From positions 1 through 64,000 of the forward strand of contig ONIL01000015.1 of assembly GCA_900317835.1 (NCBI GenBank): a stretch of 64,000 nucleotides of DNA, in the 5' to 3' direction. Below the pieces are notes generated by a model, which saw only the letters and a program-made list of their open reading frames with translations, searched no databases and was not told where the DNA came from. The position numbers and the translations under genes are program-made. Below, piece after piece: positions 37,592-48,122 of the stretch (within the stretch, counting starts at the first letter, position 1; the number at the start of each line of letters is the position of its first letter). Source of the DNA: an uncultured Prevotellaceae bacterium. Its GTDB lineage: Bacteria; Bacteroidota; Bacteroidia; Bacteroidales; Muribaculaceae.

Positions 37592-37599
37592 CAAAGTTA
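37592..37599 (-). promoter_or_regulatory. Proximal -7 box for the giant gene
   Basis: The minus strand reads TAACTTTG, 35 bases before the ATG at 37556. A second candidate, TATCTTTG, lies at 37667-37674. Confidence 0.45.
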
Positions 37600-37666
37600 A
37601 TCTGTTAGCACATAGATGCATGCATCTTGAATCATCCTCGCTTGAATTCTGGTTGGAATCATGCGC

Positions 37667-37674
37667 CAAAGATA
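37667..37674 (-). promoter_or_regulatory. Distal -7 box for the giant gene
   Basis: The minus strand reads TATCTTTG inside GCGCCAAAGATACA (plus strand), the same context as the box before the PPAD-like gene. Confidence 0.4.
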
Positions 37675-37802
37675 CAAGAAGATACAATTAACATCTACAA
37701 TTTTTCAGCAAGCAAATATAATTGAATGTTATTATAATAATGTGGTGGAAAACAACCTGTTAACATTTTTTATATATGCAAACGATTGCACATTTTTATT
37801 AT

Positions 37803-37989
37803 AAAAAGTGGGAGAGCACACCGGAACTGTATTGACACACTGTCATCAGATTGCGTTATGCTCGAGAAATCAAACCATTATATTATCGCAGTCCGACGGA
37901 TGCCTATGTAAACTATTCGATTTCTTGCGAGCTATCCATGGAACGCTCGTAGAGTCAGCAGACAGTTGAGGCGTGGTGTTCTCTCCCAC
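37803..37989 (-). ncRNA. Candidate structured RNA, 6S-like long hairpin
   Basis: No open frame covers this span, but it folds on itself along its whole length. GTGGGAGAGCACACC (37808-37822) pairs with 37975-37989 (14 of 15). AACTGT (37825-37830) then pairs with ACAGTT (37962-37967), and TGAC (37833-37836) with GTCA (37954-37957). After an open region GCGTT (37854-37858) pairs with AACGC, and GCTCG+AGAAATC pairs with GATTTCT+CGAGC, leaving an apical hairpin around GCAGTCCGACGGATGC. On the minus strand the closing stem is followed by TTTTTAT, so transcription is probably minus, starting just past recA. The size (about 185 nt) and the rod with a central bubble recall 6S RNA (inference). No clear promoter is seen; processing from the recA transcript is an alternative. 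Confidence 0.5.
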
Positions 37990-38018
37990 GGGTGGTTTTC
38001 ATGGTATTAGATTATGGT

Positions 38019-39122
38019 TCAGGAGACTTGCAGCAGCTTGGCGATAGCATCAGCCGTCTCGGGATTGTCGGCGAGGAATTGCTTGGCTGCTTCGCGTCCC
38101 TGGCCCAGGCGCATATCCTGCCAGCTGAACCATGCGCCGCTCTTCTTGATGATGCCTGCCTCGACACCCAAGTCAATGATCTCGCCCTCACGGCTGATGC
38201 CCGTGCCGTAGATGACGTCGAACTCGGCTTTGCGGAAGGGTGGGGCGACCTTGTTTTTCACGACCTTGACGCGTGTCTGTGCCCCCAGAACCCGCTCGCC
38301 GTCCTTGATGTGCGCCAGGCGGCGGATGTCCAGACGCACACTGCTGTAGAACTTCAAGGCGTTCCCGCCAGTAGTCGTCTCGGGGTTGCCGAACAGCACG
38401 CCCAGCTTCTCGCGCAGCTGGTTGATGAAGATGCAGCATGTGCGCGTCTTGGCGATAGTGGCGGTGAGTTTCCTCAAGGCCTGGCTCATCAACCGCGCCT
38501 GAAGGCCCATTTTGCTCTCGCCCATCTCGCCCTCGACTTCAGCCTTGGGGGTGAGGGCGGCGACGCTGTCGATGACGATCACGTCGATCGCCGCCGACCT
38601 GATCAACTGGTCAGCAATCTCCAGAGCCTGCTCGCCGTTGTCGGGTTGCGAGATCCACAGGTTGCGTGTGTTCACTCCGACGGCTTCGGCATAGGAGCGG
38701 TCGAACGCGTGTTCGGCATCGATATAGGCAGCGATGCCGCCCGTCTGCTGCGCCTGGGCGATGGCGTGCAGTGCTAGCGTGGTCTTGCCCGATGACTCGG
38801 GGCCGTAGATCTCGATGATGCGGCCACGGGGATATCCACCCACGCCCAGCGCGCGGTCCAGACCAATGGATCCCGTGGGGATGACGTCAACGTCCTCAAC
38901 ACTCTCGTCGTTCATGCGCATGATCGCGCAATGGCCGAAGGCTTTCTCGATTTTGGCGACAGCATTCTGCATCACTTGCAGCTTGACGGGATCGACCTCG
39001 ACCGTGTGAAGTGCGTGGGGTGCTGTCTCGCTCACGTGGTTGCTCACGATGTCGGGTGTGGCGATGCTCAACACCTGCTGACCGTCAATCATCACTTCTT
39101 GTTTTAAAATTTGCTCTGTCAT
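38019..39122 (-). CDS. recA: Recombinase RecA
   Basis: From the ATG at 39122 ([10 protein letters not shown]), 367 residues; the upstream ATG at 39191 adds an unlikely 23 residues. Walker A is GPESSGKTT, and loop and partner motifs [16 protein letters not shown] and RVKVVKNK are standard. RecA pairs homologous DNA and triggers the SOS response. Two oddities: about 35 extra residues precede the usual KxxALQxA...KIEKxFG start, and the C-terminus stops at LAKLLQVS without the acidic tail of E. coli RecA. No LexA-type box was recognised upstream. Confidence 0.95.
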   Translation of the reverse strand: MTEQILKQEVMIDGQQVLSIATPDIVSNHVSETAPHALHTVEVDPVKLQVMQNAVAKIEKAFGHCAIMRMNDESVEDVDVIPTGSIGLDRALGVGGYPRGRIIEIYGPESSGKTTLALHAIAQAQQTGGIAAYIDAEHAFDRSYAEAVGVNTRNLWISQPDNGEQALEIADQLIRSAAIDVIVIDSVAALTPKAEVEGEMGESKMGLQARLMSQALRKLTATIAKTRTCCIFINQLREKLGVLFGNPETTTGGNALKFYSSVRLDIRRLAHIKDGERVLGAQTRVKVVKNKVAPPFRKAEFDVIYGTGISREGEIIDLGVEAGIIKKSGAWFSWQDMRLGQGREAAKQFLADNPETADAIAKLLQVS

Positions 39123-39293
39123 AGTTTGTTTGTATTTAAATGGATGAATAATTTCGTTTGACAGTGCAAAGGAAAAACAGTCCAGTGCCAATTATTGACA
39201 CTGGATTCGCAAAAGATATTAAAAAACTCCGAAAAACAGTGACAGCAGGATGGCTCCTGTTATGGCTGCTTTATCAGATTGACGTCGAGTGGA

Positions 39294-40685
<1,392 letters not shown>

Positions 40686-41516
40686 TTTGTCTATGTAGTG
40701 TTTCTGTTTTGTCATTAACCTTTGACCCGACATGAAGTCGGGCCAAGGGTAATGTCGTTAGGTTGATTATTCAAATGAGTTTTGTTTCAAGAAGTTAACC
40801 TCTTCCTGGGTCAGATAGCGCCAGCGGCCACGGGGCAGGTTCTTCTTGGTCAAGCCTGCGAAATAAACGCGGTCGAGCTTCACCACATGATAACCCAGCG
40901 ATTCAAAAATGCGGCGAACGACGCGGTTGCGGCCCGAGTGGATCTCGATGCCGGCCTGCTTGCGGTCGGTGGGCGAGACATAGCTCACGGCGTCGGCGTG
41001 GATGGGACCGTCGTCGAGCTCAACGCCGTCGGCGATGTGCTGCATGTCCTCCTCGCTGATGGGCTTGTCGGTCCACACCGTCGTTGGTGAGCAAGAGCAC
41101 ACCAGTGGTGTTGCGGTCCAGGCGTCCCACTGGATAGATGCGCTCCTCACAGGCACCCTTCACCAGGTCCATCACGGTCTTGCGGCCATTGGGATCGTCG
41201 CTGGTGGTAACACAGTCCTTGGGCTTGTTGAGCAGGATGTAGCACTTCTTCTCGGTGGTAACGACCTTGTCGTTATACTCCACGATGTCCTTGGGTGTGA
41301 TCTTCATGCCCAACTCGGTAACAACGTTGCCGTTGACCTTGACAAGGCCCTTCTGGATATATTCATCGGCCACACGGCGTGAGCAGATGCCGGCATTGGC
41401 CATGAATTTGTTCAGGCGAACCTCCATGTTGGGATCGATAGCGGGCTCCTCATAGATGACGCGTTGAGGCTTAGGCGTGAAGCGCATTTGGGGCTTGGGG
41501 CCCTTGCGCTGAGGGC

Positions 41517-41822
41517 GCTGCTGATAGCCGCCCTGACGCTGCTGATAGCCACCTTGCTGACGCTGCTGGTAACCACCTTGCTGACGCTGCTGGTAGCCGC
41601 CCTGACGCTGTTGATAACCGCCCTGACGCTGCTGGTAGCCACCCTGACGCTGCTGGTAGCCACCCTGACGCTGCTGGTAACCACCCTGACGGGGCTGGTA
41701 ACCACCCTGGCGGGGCTGGTAACCGCCTTGACGGGGCTGATAGCCACCCTGCTGACGGGGCTGATAACCACCCTGGCGGGGCTGGTAGCCACCCTGACGG
41801 GGCTGATAGCCGCCCTGCTGTT
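41517..41822 (-). repeat. 21-24-base tandem repeats coding GGYQPRQ/GGYQQRQ
   Basis: About fourteen copies of a 7-8-residue unit in the N-terminal region of the RluB-like gene; a glutamine- and arginine-rich, probably disordered and RNA-binding segment. Units differ in the P/Q choice and by extra Q. Confidence 0.85.
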
Positions 41823-41876
41823 CAGGATTCATTGAGCCGCCCTCGGCATTGGCTTCTTGTTCGCCAACGGCCTGTG

Positions 41877-42045
41877 GCTGCTGGTAACGCTGCTGGTAAC
41901 GGGGCTGATAACCGCCTTGACGCTGCTGGTAACCACCTTGGCGCTGCTGATAGCGGGGCTGATAACCGCCTTGCTGACGGGGTTGATAGCCCTGACGATG
42001 GTAACCGCCCTGCTGGCGGGGTTGATAGCCTTCTTCATGTTGTTG
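41877..42045 (-). repeat. Second block of the same coding repeats
   Basis: A shorter, more diverged set (GYQPRQQ, GGYQPRYQQRQ) separated from the first block by a non-repeat linker (QAVGEQEANAEGGSMNPEQ). Confidence 0.75.
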
Positions 42046-42315
42046 GTAACCTTCGGGTGTAGTTGATTCTTCTCCCTGATGCGGTTCATGAGCATTATAC
42101 TCTACTTTCTCGTAGCGACCATTCTCCATGTTGTCATCAAGATTTGCGCTGGTCTCCCCAATCCTGGGCCTCTTAGGTTTCTTCAAATTCTCGTCCATAA
42201 TTGCTGTAATTGTTTGGTTAGAGTTTGATAATGAAATTATAAACTTTTAGTGGCCTCGCGGCCGTTGGCTTAATTGAGTAATTCTAATTACTGTGATAAA
42301 TGATAATAAATATGG

Positions 42316-42390
42316 TGGGCAGTGAGGGATTCGAACCCCCGACCCTCTGCTTGTAAGGCAGATGCTCTGAACCAACTGCGCTAACTGCCC
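42316..42390 (-). tRNA. tRNA-Val (anticodon UAC)
   Basis: On the minus strand the acceptor stem GGGCAGT/ACTGCCC, D arm, anticodon stem TCTGC/GCAGA with loop CTTACAA and T arm GGTTCGAATCC all form. The anticodon TAC reads GTA (valine). CCA is encoded directly after it at 42313-42315. Confidence 0.93.
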
Positions 42391-42422
42391 GCGCTGTAAC
42401 GCTTCTCTCACGAAAAGCACTG

Positions 42423-42454
42423 CAAAAGTACATCAAACTTTCCTATTCCCCAAA
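42423..42454 (-). promoter_or_regulatory. Full promoter for tRNA-Val
   Basis: On the minus strand TTTG (42451-42454) and TACTTTTG (42423-42430) lie 20 bases apart, about 32 bases before the tRNA 5' end. Confidence 0.65.
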
Positions 42455-42477
42455 ATTTTAAGGAAATTTATATGAAA

Positions 42478-42515
42478 AAGCCTGGAGTACTGCCACACAA
42501 GGCCGCTCCAGGCTT
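42478..42515 (-). terminator. Terminator of mdh
   Basis: AAGCCTGGAG and CTCCAGGCTT form a perfect 10-bp stem followed on the minus strand by TTTTT. Confidence 0.8.
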
Positions 42516-42551
42516 GAATATGGAAATCTTAGTCCCTTGCGGGATCGGGAT

Positions 42552-43544
42552 TTACAGGTTGGGGTTGATCTTGTTCCACTCGCTGATGGGGGGCACGATG
42601 CCCAGGTCAACCAACTCGTCGCGCATCTTGCACAGGTGCTCGTAGCTGGCGTCGAGTCTGGCGTTCTCGCTGGGAATTCCCTGCGGCACCTTGTAGGAAG
42701 CACCGTTCTCGTCGAGTATGGTGTCCATGGCCATCATGATGTGGTTGTACTTGTCGTTGTTCACGTAGGTGCCAACGGGGAAGTTGAACTTCTCACCGCC
42801 CATGGCAGCACGCATCATCTCTACCGACAAGTAAGAGGGGCTCTGGAACGAGCTGCGGCCGCGCAGCTTGATGATTTGGGCACCGCCCTGGGTAACGTCA
42901 CGCTTCATCTGCTCCCACTCCTCACGGGGGAACTCGTCGGTACCCATGATGTCGATCAACTTGCGACCGGCAATCTCGACATGGCTGCCGAACACTGCCA
43001 TCTGCTCGCCGTGGCCGCCATAGGTGGCACAGCCGGTGATCTGGCTACGCATCACATTGAACTTCTTGGCCAAAGCGTTCTGCAGACGTGTGGTGTCGAG
43101 TGCAGCGAGGGTGGTCACCTGGCAGGGCTTCAAGCCGCTGTACAACAAAGTCACCAGACCCGTCAGGTCGGCGGGGTTGAAGATAATGATAACGTGCTTC
43201 ACGTCGGGGCAGTACTGCTTGATGTTCATGCCAAGCTCCTCGGCAATCTTGCAGTTGCCAGCCAGCAGGTCCTCGCGGGTCATGCCCTCCTTGCGGGGAG
43301 CGCCGCCACTGGAGATGATATACTTAGCGTTAGTGAAAGCTTCCTTGACGTCGGTGGTGGCAACGATGTTCACGTCGCCGAAACCGCTCTGGCGCATCTC
43401 CTCGGCCACGCCCTCGGGCGAGAACACATCATAGAGGCAGATGTTGTTAGTCAAGCCCATCATCAGGGCTGTTTGTACCATGTTAGAACCGATCATACCG
43501 GCAGCGCCGACGATGACCAATTTGTCGTTAGTTAAAAATGCCAT
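42552..43544 (-). CDS. mdh: Malate dehydrogenase (lactate/malate dehydrogenase family)
   Basis: A 330-residue NAD-dependent dehydrogenase. The nucleotide-binding motif is GAAGMIGSN at residue 14, and the catalytic histidine is in GGHGEQM near 175. It interconverts malate and oxaloacetate, part of the reductive branch to succinate in Bacteroidales. Family membership is clear; malate rather than lactate as substrate is by family custom and pathway need. Monocistronic: -7 box at 43597-43604 and a strong terminator at 42478-42515. Confidence 0.88.
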   Translation of the reverse strand: MAFLTNDKLVIVGAAGMIGSNMVQTALMMGLTNNICLYDVFSPEGVAEEMRQSGFGDVNIVATTDVKEAFTNAKYIISSGGAPRKEGMTREDLLAGNCKIAEELGMNIKQYCPDVKHVIIIFNPADLTGLVTLLYSGLKPCQVTTLAALDTTRLQNALAKKFNVMRSQITGCATYGGHGEQMAVFGSHVEIAGRKLIDIMGTDEFPREEWEQMKRDVTQGGAQIIKLRGRSSFQSPSYLSVEMMRAAMGGEKFNFPVGTYVNNDKYNHIMMAMDTILDENGASYKVPQGIPSENARLDASYEHLCKMRDELVDLGIVPPISEWNKINPNL

Positions 43545-43596
43545 AATGTTATGTTATTTAATCTTTTAATGTTGATTCTTCGAAATTTTACCAGCG

Positions 43597-43604
43597 CAAA
43601 GGTA
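43597..43604 (-). promoter_or_regulatory. -7 promoter box for mdh
   Basis: The minus strand reads TACCTTTG; CTTG, one mismatch from TTTG, lies 20 bases upstream at 43625-43628. Confidence 0.55.
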
Positions 43605-43689
43605 ATCTTTTTTAAGCACTGCTACAAGCAAAATGCAACATATAATGATTAAATATTGTGAAATAAGCCCCGAAGCGTGGCAAAATGAC

Positions 43690-43697
43690 TATCTTTG
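43690..43697 (+). promoter_or_regulatory. -7 promoter box for recR
   Basis: TATCTTTG, 22 bases before the ATG at 43720. Confidence 0.5.
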
Positions 43698-43719
43698 CTC
43701 TCTCATTCAGTAGTGAATT

Positions 43720-44349
43720 ATGGAACAGGAATTTGCTTCACGGTTGCTGGAAACGGCAGTCAGTGAGTTCGCCAAATTGCCGGGCATCGGGCGCAAGACC
43801 GCCCTGCGCCTGGTGCTCCACTTGCTCAAGCAGGACGAGCAGGAGGCGGTCTCTTTCGGCGAAGCCATCATCAGGTTGCGCCGCGAGATCCGTTACTGCC
43901 ATGTGTGCCACAACATCAGTGAGACCGAGGTGTGTCCCATCTGCTCCAATCCGTCGCGCGACGCTTCGACCATCTGCGTGGTCGAGAACGTCAAGGACGT
44001 GATGAGTATCGAGAACACCCACCAGCACAACGGCCTATACCATGTGCTGGGCGGTCTCATCTCGCCCATGGATGGCATCGGCCCCGCCGACATCGAGGTA
44101 GACAGCCTGGAGGAGCGCGTCAAGGCAGGCGGCATCAAGGAGGTTATTTTGGCCCTAAGCGCCACAATGGAGGGCGATACTACCAACTTCTACATCTTTC
44201 GTCGTCTGGCACCTTATCCCGACGTGAAAATCACCATCCTGGCGCGCGGCGTCAGCGTGGGCAACGAGATCGAGTTTACCGACGAGTTGACCCTGGGCCG
44301 CAGTATCATGAACCGCACTCTCTTCAGCGACACCTTCCACAAGGAATAA
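43720..44349 (+). CDS. recR: Recombination mediator protein RecR
   Basis: A 209-residue protein. Helix-hairpin-helix [12 protein letters not shown] at about 19-30, a four-cysteine zinc finger CHVC...CPIC at about 58-75, and a Toprim domain from about 82 ([12 protein letters not shown]). With RecO, RecR loads RecA on single-stranded DNA at gaps. A 45-residue basic protein gene starts 6 bases after its stop codon. A TAnnTTTG box lies 22 bases upstream. Confidence 0.95.
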   Translation: MEQEFASRLLETAVSEFAKLPGIGRKTALRLVLHLLKQDEQEAVSFGEAIIRLRREIRYCHVCHNISETEVCPICSNPSRDASTICVVENVKDVMSIENTHQHNGLYHVLGGLISPMDGIGPADIEVDSLEERVKAGGIKEVILALSATMEGDTTNFYIFRRLAPYPDVKITILARGVSVGNEIEFTDELTLGRSIMNRTLFSDTFHKE

Positions 44350-44354
44350 TCCAG

Positions 44355-44492
44355 ATGGCTGACAACGATTTTGCATACCGCCAGGAGGACGCCGAGAAGC
44401 GCCGTCGACGCCGCGAACAGGAACGGCAGCGCCGCCTGCGTCACGCCCGCGAGGAATTCATCAAAAACATCAAAAAGAAACAATCTGAGTGA
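44355..44492 (+). CDS. Small, very basic 45-residue protein downstream of recR
   Basis: Translation from the ATG at 44355 gives MADNDFAYRQEDAEKRRRRR and on to IKKKQSE, nearly all charged, with an expected single long helix. It begins 6 bases after the recR stop, so it is probably translated from the same mRNA. The next gene, miaA, ends 7 bases away on the other strand. The frame lies within a longer frame that overlaps recR, but the start at 44355 is the only sensible one. Function unknown; nucleic-acid binding is a guess from charge. Confidence 0.6.
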   Translation: MADNDFAYRQEDAEKRRRRREQERQRRLRHAREEFIKNIKKKQSE

Positions 44493-44499
44493 CAAGTCT

Positions 44500-45438
44500 C
44501 TATTCGGGACTGTCTGACATGGAATCGGCTAGGGCGAGGACTTGTTGGGTGAAGTCGTCGGGGGAGAGGTGGCACGACAGCCAGTGGATGTGGGTGCCGC
44601 GCTTTTCCATGCCGCGGAACCAGGTCATTTGGCGTTTGGCAAACTGGTGGATAGCAATCTCCAACTGATGGAACATTTCTTCCTCGCTCAATTGTCCGAT
44701 GACATACTGGGTGACAAACTTATATTCCAGACCGTAATATATCAAATCCTCGGGGTCGATGCCCTCGACATTGATGAGGCGGCGCACCTCGTCAATCATG
44801 CCCTCGTCCAAGCGGGCGCGCAGGCGGCGGCTGATGCGTTCACGACGCGTATCACGGTCCACCTCCACGCCGATGACCAGTGCGTTTTCCATGGGGTGGG
44901 GCTCGGTGAGGGCCTTGAGTTCAGGGTGCAGCTCATAGTAGCGGCAGATCTCGATGGCGCGTGTGGCACGTGCCACGGTGTCGATGTCGCTGTTGTTGCG
45001 CAAGGTCTTCATTGTTTTCAGTAGGGCCGTCAATTCCTCCAATGACTTGCCAGCCAGTTCGGCCCTGAGCTCTTCGTTGCGGGGAACGGGTGGCAGCTTG
45101 ATGCCCTTGACCACGGTCTCGACATACATCCCCGTGCCGCCGCACATGATGACAGGTTTGCCGCGTCCTCGGATGTCGTTGTAAACCCTCTCAAAATCCT
45201 CCAGAAACTCATAAAGGCTGTAGCGGTAGCCCGCAGGGCGGATGTCGATGAGGTGATAGGGCACGCCGTCATACTCGGCCAGGTCCTTGCCCGTGCCGAT
45301 GTCCATGCCACGGTAGATCTGGCGCGAGTCGGCGCTGATGATTTCGCCGTCAATGGCCTTGGCCAGATGCACCGCCCGAGCTGTCTTGCCAGTCGCCGTC
45401 GGCCCTGTCACCACAAAAAACACATCCCTGTAATCCAT
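44500..45438 (-). CDS. miaA: tRNA dimethylallyltransferase
   Basis: A 312-residue enzyme. The P-loop GPTATGKT lies at residue 12, and DSRQIYRGMDIGTGK follows, both hallmark MiaA motifs. It adds a dimethylallyl group to A37 of tRNAs that read UNN codons. It converges on recR and its small partner with only 7 bases between, so no terminator fits in the gap. Confidence 0.95.
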   Translation of the reverse strand: MDYRDVFFVVTGPTATGKTARAVHLAKAIDGEIISADSRQIYRGMDIGTGKDLAEYDGVPYHLIDIRPAGYRYSLYEFLEDFERVYNDIRGRGKPVIMCGGTGMYVETVVKGIKLPPVPRNEELRAELAGKSLEELTALLKTMKTLRNNSDIDTVARATRAIEICRYYELHPELKALTEPHPMENALVIGVEVDRDTRRERISRRLRARLDEGMIDEVRRLINVEGIDPEDLIYYGLEYKFVTQYVIGQLSEEEMFHQLEIAIHQFAKRQMTWFRGMEKRGTHIHWLSCHLSPDDFTQQVLALADSMSDSPE

Positions 45439-45516
45439 AGGTCTTTTTTATTGCGGATTCCACAAACAATTTTACAATGCGAATTACACAAATTAAACTA
45501 ATTCCACTAATTATTT

Positions 45517-45905
45517 TTATTTATCTAATAGGTTGTTACTATTGCAAACACGAGCAGTTTCTAAACTAGTAGAACCAAAATTTGCCAGTATTCCAAGTCG
45601 GTATCCAGTTGCTTTCAGGTAATTTTTTACTTGACTTTTATGAATATCAGCAATTTGAGATACAGCCTTGAGCTCAATAATGATTTTATCATAACAAACA
45701 AAATCAGCAATATATTCCTTTGTTAGAGTGACCCTTTATAATTGATTTGTAGAGGTACCTCACGTTTGAAGGGAATTCCGGCTTTTTTAAACTCAATTGC
45801 CAATGCTTCTTGATAGACCGCCTCAAGAAATCCACAACCCAATTCTCGGTGAACATCCATCAAACATCCTGTGATGTCGTATGATTCTTTTGGATAAATC
45901 AACAT
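45517..45905 (-). pseudogene. GxxExxY family protein broken by a one-base frameshift
   Basis: The 5' part (from 45905) has the family motif GFLEAVY and runs to a stop at 45723. The rest of the family sequence (TKEYIADFVCYDKIIIELKA, then NYLKATGYRLGILANFG) continues in another frame to a stop at 45517-45519. The total of 389 bases is one short of a multiple of three, consistent with a single-base deletion near 45729-45733. GxxExxY proteins are a small nuclease-like family of unknown role. Base composition is more AT-rich than the neighbours, suggesting transfer. Confidence 0.8.
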
Positions 45906-45953
45906 AAAGAATTAGTATAATTCGTGAAATTCGCATTAGCCCCGCAGGGAAAA

Positions 45954-48122
45954 TTACTTCAGGTACTGGTTGTAGAACTCCAGAGCGCGCTTGTAGACCA
46001 CATAGCGGGCCGAGCAGTCGCGGATGCTGTGGTTCATGTTGGGGAAGACCATCATGTCGCAGGTGCGGTTCATGTCTACCAGTTTTGACACATACTGCAT
46101 TGAGTTGACGATGTGGACATTGTCGTCGGCGCTGCCGAACATGATGAGCACTCGGCCATTCAGGTTCTCGGCACGATTAAGCGGGAAATTGCTGTAGCCC
46201 TCGGGGTTCTCCTGGGGTGTGCGCATGTAACGCTCGGTGTAGATGCTGTCATAGTAGCGCCATGTTGTAACAGGAGCAATGCTCACGCCGCAGGCATAGT
46301 TGCTGCCTGGCTCGCTCATCGCCATCAGTGTCTGGAAACCGCCGTAACTCCAACCCATGATGCCGATGTGGTCGGCATCCACCCAGGGCTGCTGTGCCAT
46401 GTAATTGGCCGCCGCAACGGCATCCTCGGTCTCATATTTTCCCAGATTGAGGTAGGTCATCGACTCGAATTCCTTGCCACGGAATCCCGTGCCGCGGCTG
46501 TCCACCTCGCACACGATATAGCCCTCGGTGGCAAAGTACTGTTCCCAGCCCATGCGCCAGCGGTTGACCACCTCCTGCGAGCCGGGACCATTGTAATGCT
46601 CCATGATAACAGGATACTTCTTGTTTGGGTCAAAGTCTACGGGCTTAATCATGTATCCATTAAGGGTATAGCCGTCATGCTCCATGGTGAAGAATTCCTT
46701 CTTGGGTACATCCACAGCAGTGTAGCGAAGGGCGTACTCCTCATTGAGTTGCAAGTCGCGCACCCGCTTGCCCTTGCGGTCATAGATGCGGTACTGGTGA
46801 GGGGTCTGGGCATCGCTGTAACAGCCCACGTAATAGCTAAAGTCTCCGTTGAAGATAGCCGATGCAGTGCCCTGGCCGTCAGCGGTTGATGGAGCAAGAC
46901 GTGTCACCTTTCCCTTGGCATCGACATACTCAACGACACGATTCAACGGGCCGCATGAAGCCTGATAGTAAAACCGTTTGGTGGCCTTGTCATAACCGTA
47001 GAATTGTGATACAATGCGGTTGTCGTCATTAGTAAGCTGGCGCATGAGGTTGCCCTCCAGGTCATACTGGTAGAGTTGCATGTAGCCCGTTCGCTCGCTG
47101 GGGATGACAAAGAAGTTGTCCTCGTATTGCACCTGCTGGCTGGCCTCGGCATTGACCCACGTGTCGGAGGTCTCGTGATAGACCTGCTTGGCGTCGCCCG
47201 TGCGGGGGTTGACAGCATAGATGCGCAGGTCGTTCTGGTGACGGTTCAGGCGCTGTACCATCAGTCGCTGCGGGTCGGGGCTGAAGGTGATGTGGCACAC
47301 GTAGTCCTCCTCGTCCAGGGGAACATTCAACTGCTTGAAAGTGCCATCCACCACATCATAGCAATGGACGGTCACTACCGAGTTTTTCTCGCCTGCTACG
47401 GGATACTTGAAGTCATATCGGCCAGGATAGAGCTCATACTCGTCCCGAGGGTTGCAGGTGCCCTGATAGATGACCATCGAGGCCATTTTCACTTGACTCT
47501 CGTCCCAGCGCAGGAACGCCAGCGAACGGCTGTCGCTCGACCAGTTCAAGGTGTTGAGCATTCCCAACTCCTCCTGGTAAACCCAGTCGGGCACACCGTA
47601 GATGATGTTGTTTTTCTTGCCGTCATGGGTTACCTGCACCGTGGTGCCATCTTCCAAGTTGCGCACAAAGACGTTGTTGTCCTTGACATAGGCCACTCGC
47701 TTGCCGTCGGGCGAGAGTGTGGCAATTTCCTCACTGCCTCCATCGCTCAACGACTTGAGTGTCTTGTTCTTCAGGTCGTAAACGTAGTAGTCGGCACTGA
47801 AACTGTAGCGGTAAATTTCCTGGGAGTTGTTCCACAACAGGACATAGGCACCATCAGCAGTCACCTCAAAGTCGTCCCATCCTGTCACCAGTTCATCACT
47901 GGTGTCGAGCAGTACACTTTCATCGCCCTTGGCATAAGTGATGCGGTTGATGGCGTTGCCGTCGTCACTCAGGCGGTAGAAATAGCGACCGTCGCTCTTC
48001 GAGGGTTGCATCGCCCCGATTCCCTTGGGTGAATTGCCGCGCAACACACATTCCTCAAGCGTTAGTGCACTGGCACCTGAGGCCAGCACCATCATCGTGA
48101 TGGCAAATAATATCTTTTTCAT
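45954..48122 (-). CDS. Dipeptidyl peptidase IV (S9 family), exported
   Basis: A 722-residue protein with a signal peptide (1-19), a beta-propeller (about 40-460) and an alpha/beta-hydrolase. The catalytic serine is in GWSYGG, the aspartate in GSADDNVH and the histidine in NMNHSI. It removes X-Pro or X-Ala dipeptides from peptide N-termini in the periplasm or at the surface. Its first codon overlaps the stop of bcp by 4 bases (ATGA), so the two are translated from one mRNA. Confidence 0.92.
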   Translation of the reverse strand: MKKILFAITMMVLASGASALTLEECVLRGNSPKGIGAMQPSKSDGRYFYRLSDDGNAINRITYAKGDESVLLDTSDELVTGWDDFEVTADGAYVLLWNNSQEIYRYSFSADYYVYDLKNKTLKSLSDGGSEEIATLSPDGKRVAYVKDNNVFVRNLEDGTTVQVTHDGKKNNIIYGVPDWVYQEELGMLNTLNWSSDSRSLAFLRWDESQVKMASMVIYQGTCNPRDEYELYPGRYDFKYPVAGEKNSVVTVHCYDVVDGTFKQLNVPLDEEDYVCHITFSPDPQRLMVQRLNRHQNDLRIYAVNPRTGDAKQVYHETSDTWVNAEASQQVQYEDNFFVIPSERTGYMQLYQYDLEGNLMRQLTNDDNRIVSQFYGYDKATKRFYYQASCGPLNRVVEYVDAKGKVTRLAPSTADGQGTASAIFNGDFSYYVGCYSDAQTPHQYRIYDRKGKRVRDLQLNEEYALRYTAVDVPKKEFFTMEHDGYTLNGYMIKPVDFDPNKKYPVIMEHYNGPGSQEVVNRWRMGWEQYFATEGYIVCEVDSRGTGFRGKEFESMTYLNLGKYETEDAVAAANYMAQQPWVDADHIGIMGWSYGGFQTLMAMSEPGSNYACGVSIAPVTTWRYYDSIYTERYMRTPQENPEGYSNFPLNRAENLNGRVLIMFGSADDNVHIVNSMQYVSKLVDMNRTCDMMVFPNMNHSIRDCSARYVVYKRALEFYNQYLK

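Larger units (their letters stand above)
40767..42198 (-). pseudogene. RluB-like pseudouridine synthase broken by a deletion/frameshift
   Basis: The 5' frame (42198 down to 41020) has a long disordered N-terminus of GGYQPRQ/GGYQQRQ repeats, an S4 domain (about 255-315, RLNKFMANAGICSRR) and the start of a RluB/RsuA synthase with the catalytic Asp in GRLDRNTTG. It then leaves the normal frame at about 41074-41082, right after LLTNDG. The true continuation (TDKPISEED to the end, GRNRVVRRIFESLGYHV) is in another frame ending at 40767. Where family members have about 20 residues (L-x-x-R-L-x-H-P...Y-x-V), this sequence has almost nothing, so roughly 60 bases seem lost with a frame change. It is either a real pseudogene or an assembly error. 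Confidence 0.8.

Noticed and set aside
41517-42045. Regular short repeats that could be a CRISPR array
   Set aside because: Units are contiguous 21-24-base coding repeats with no spacers, in frame with the RluB-like gene.
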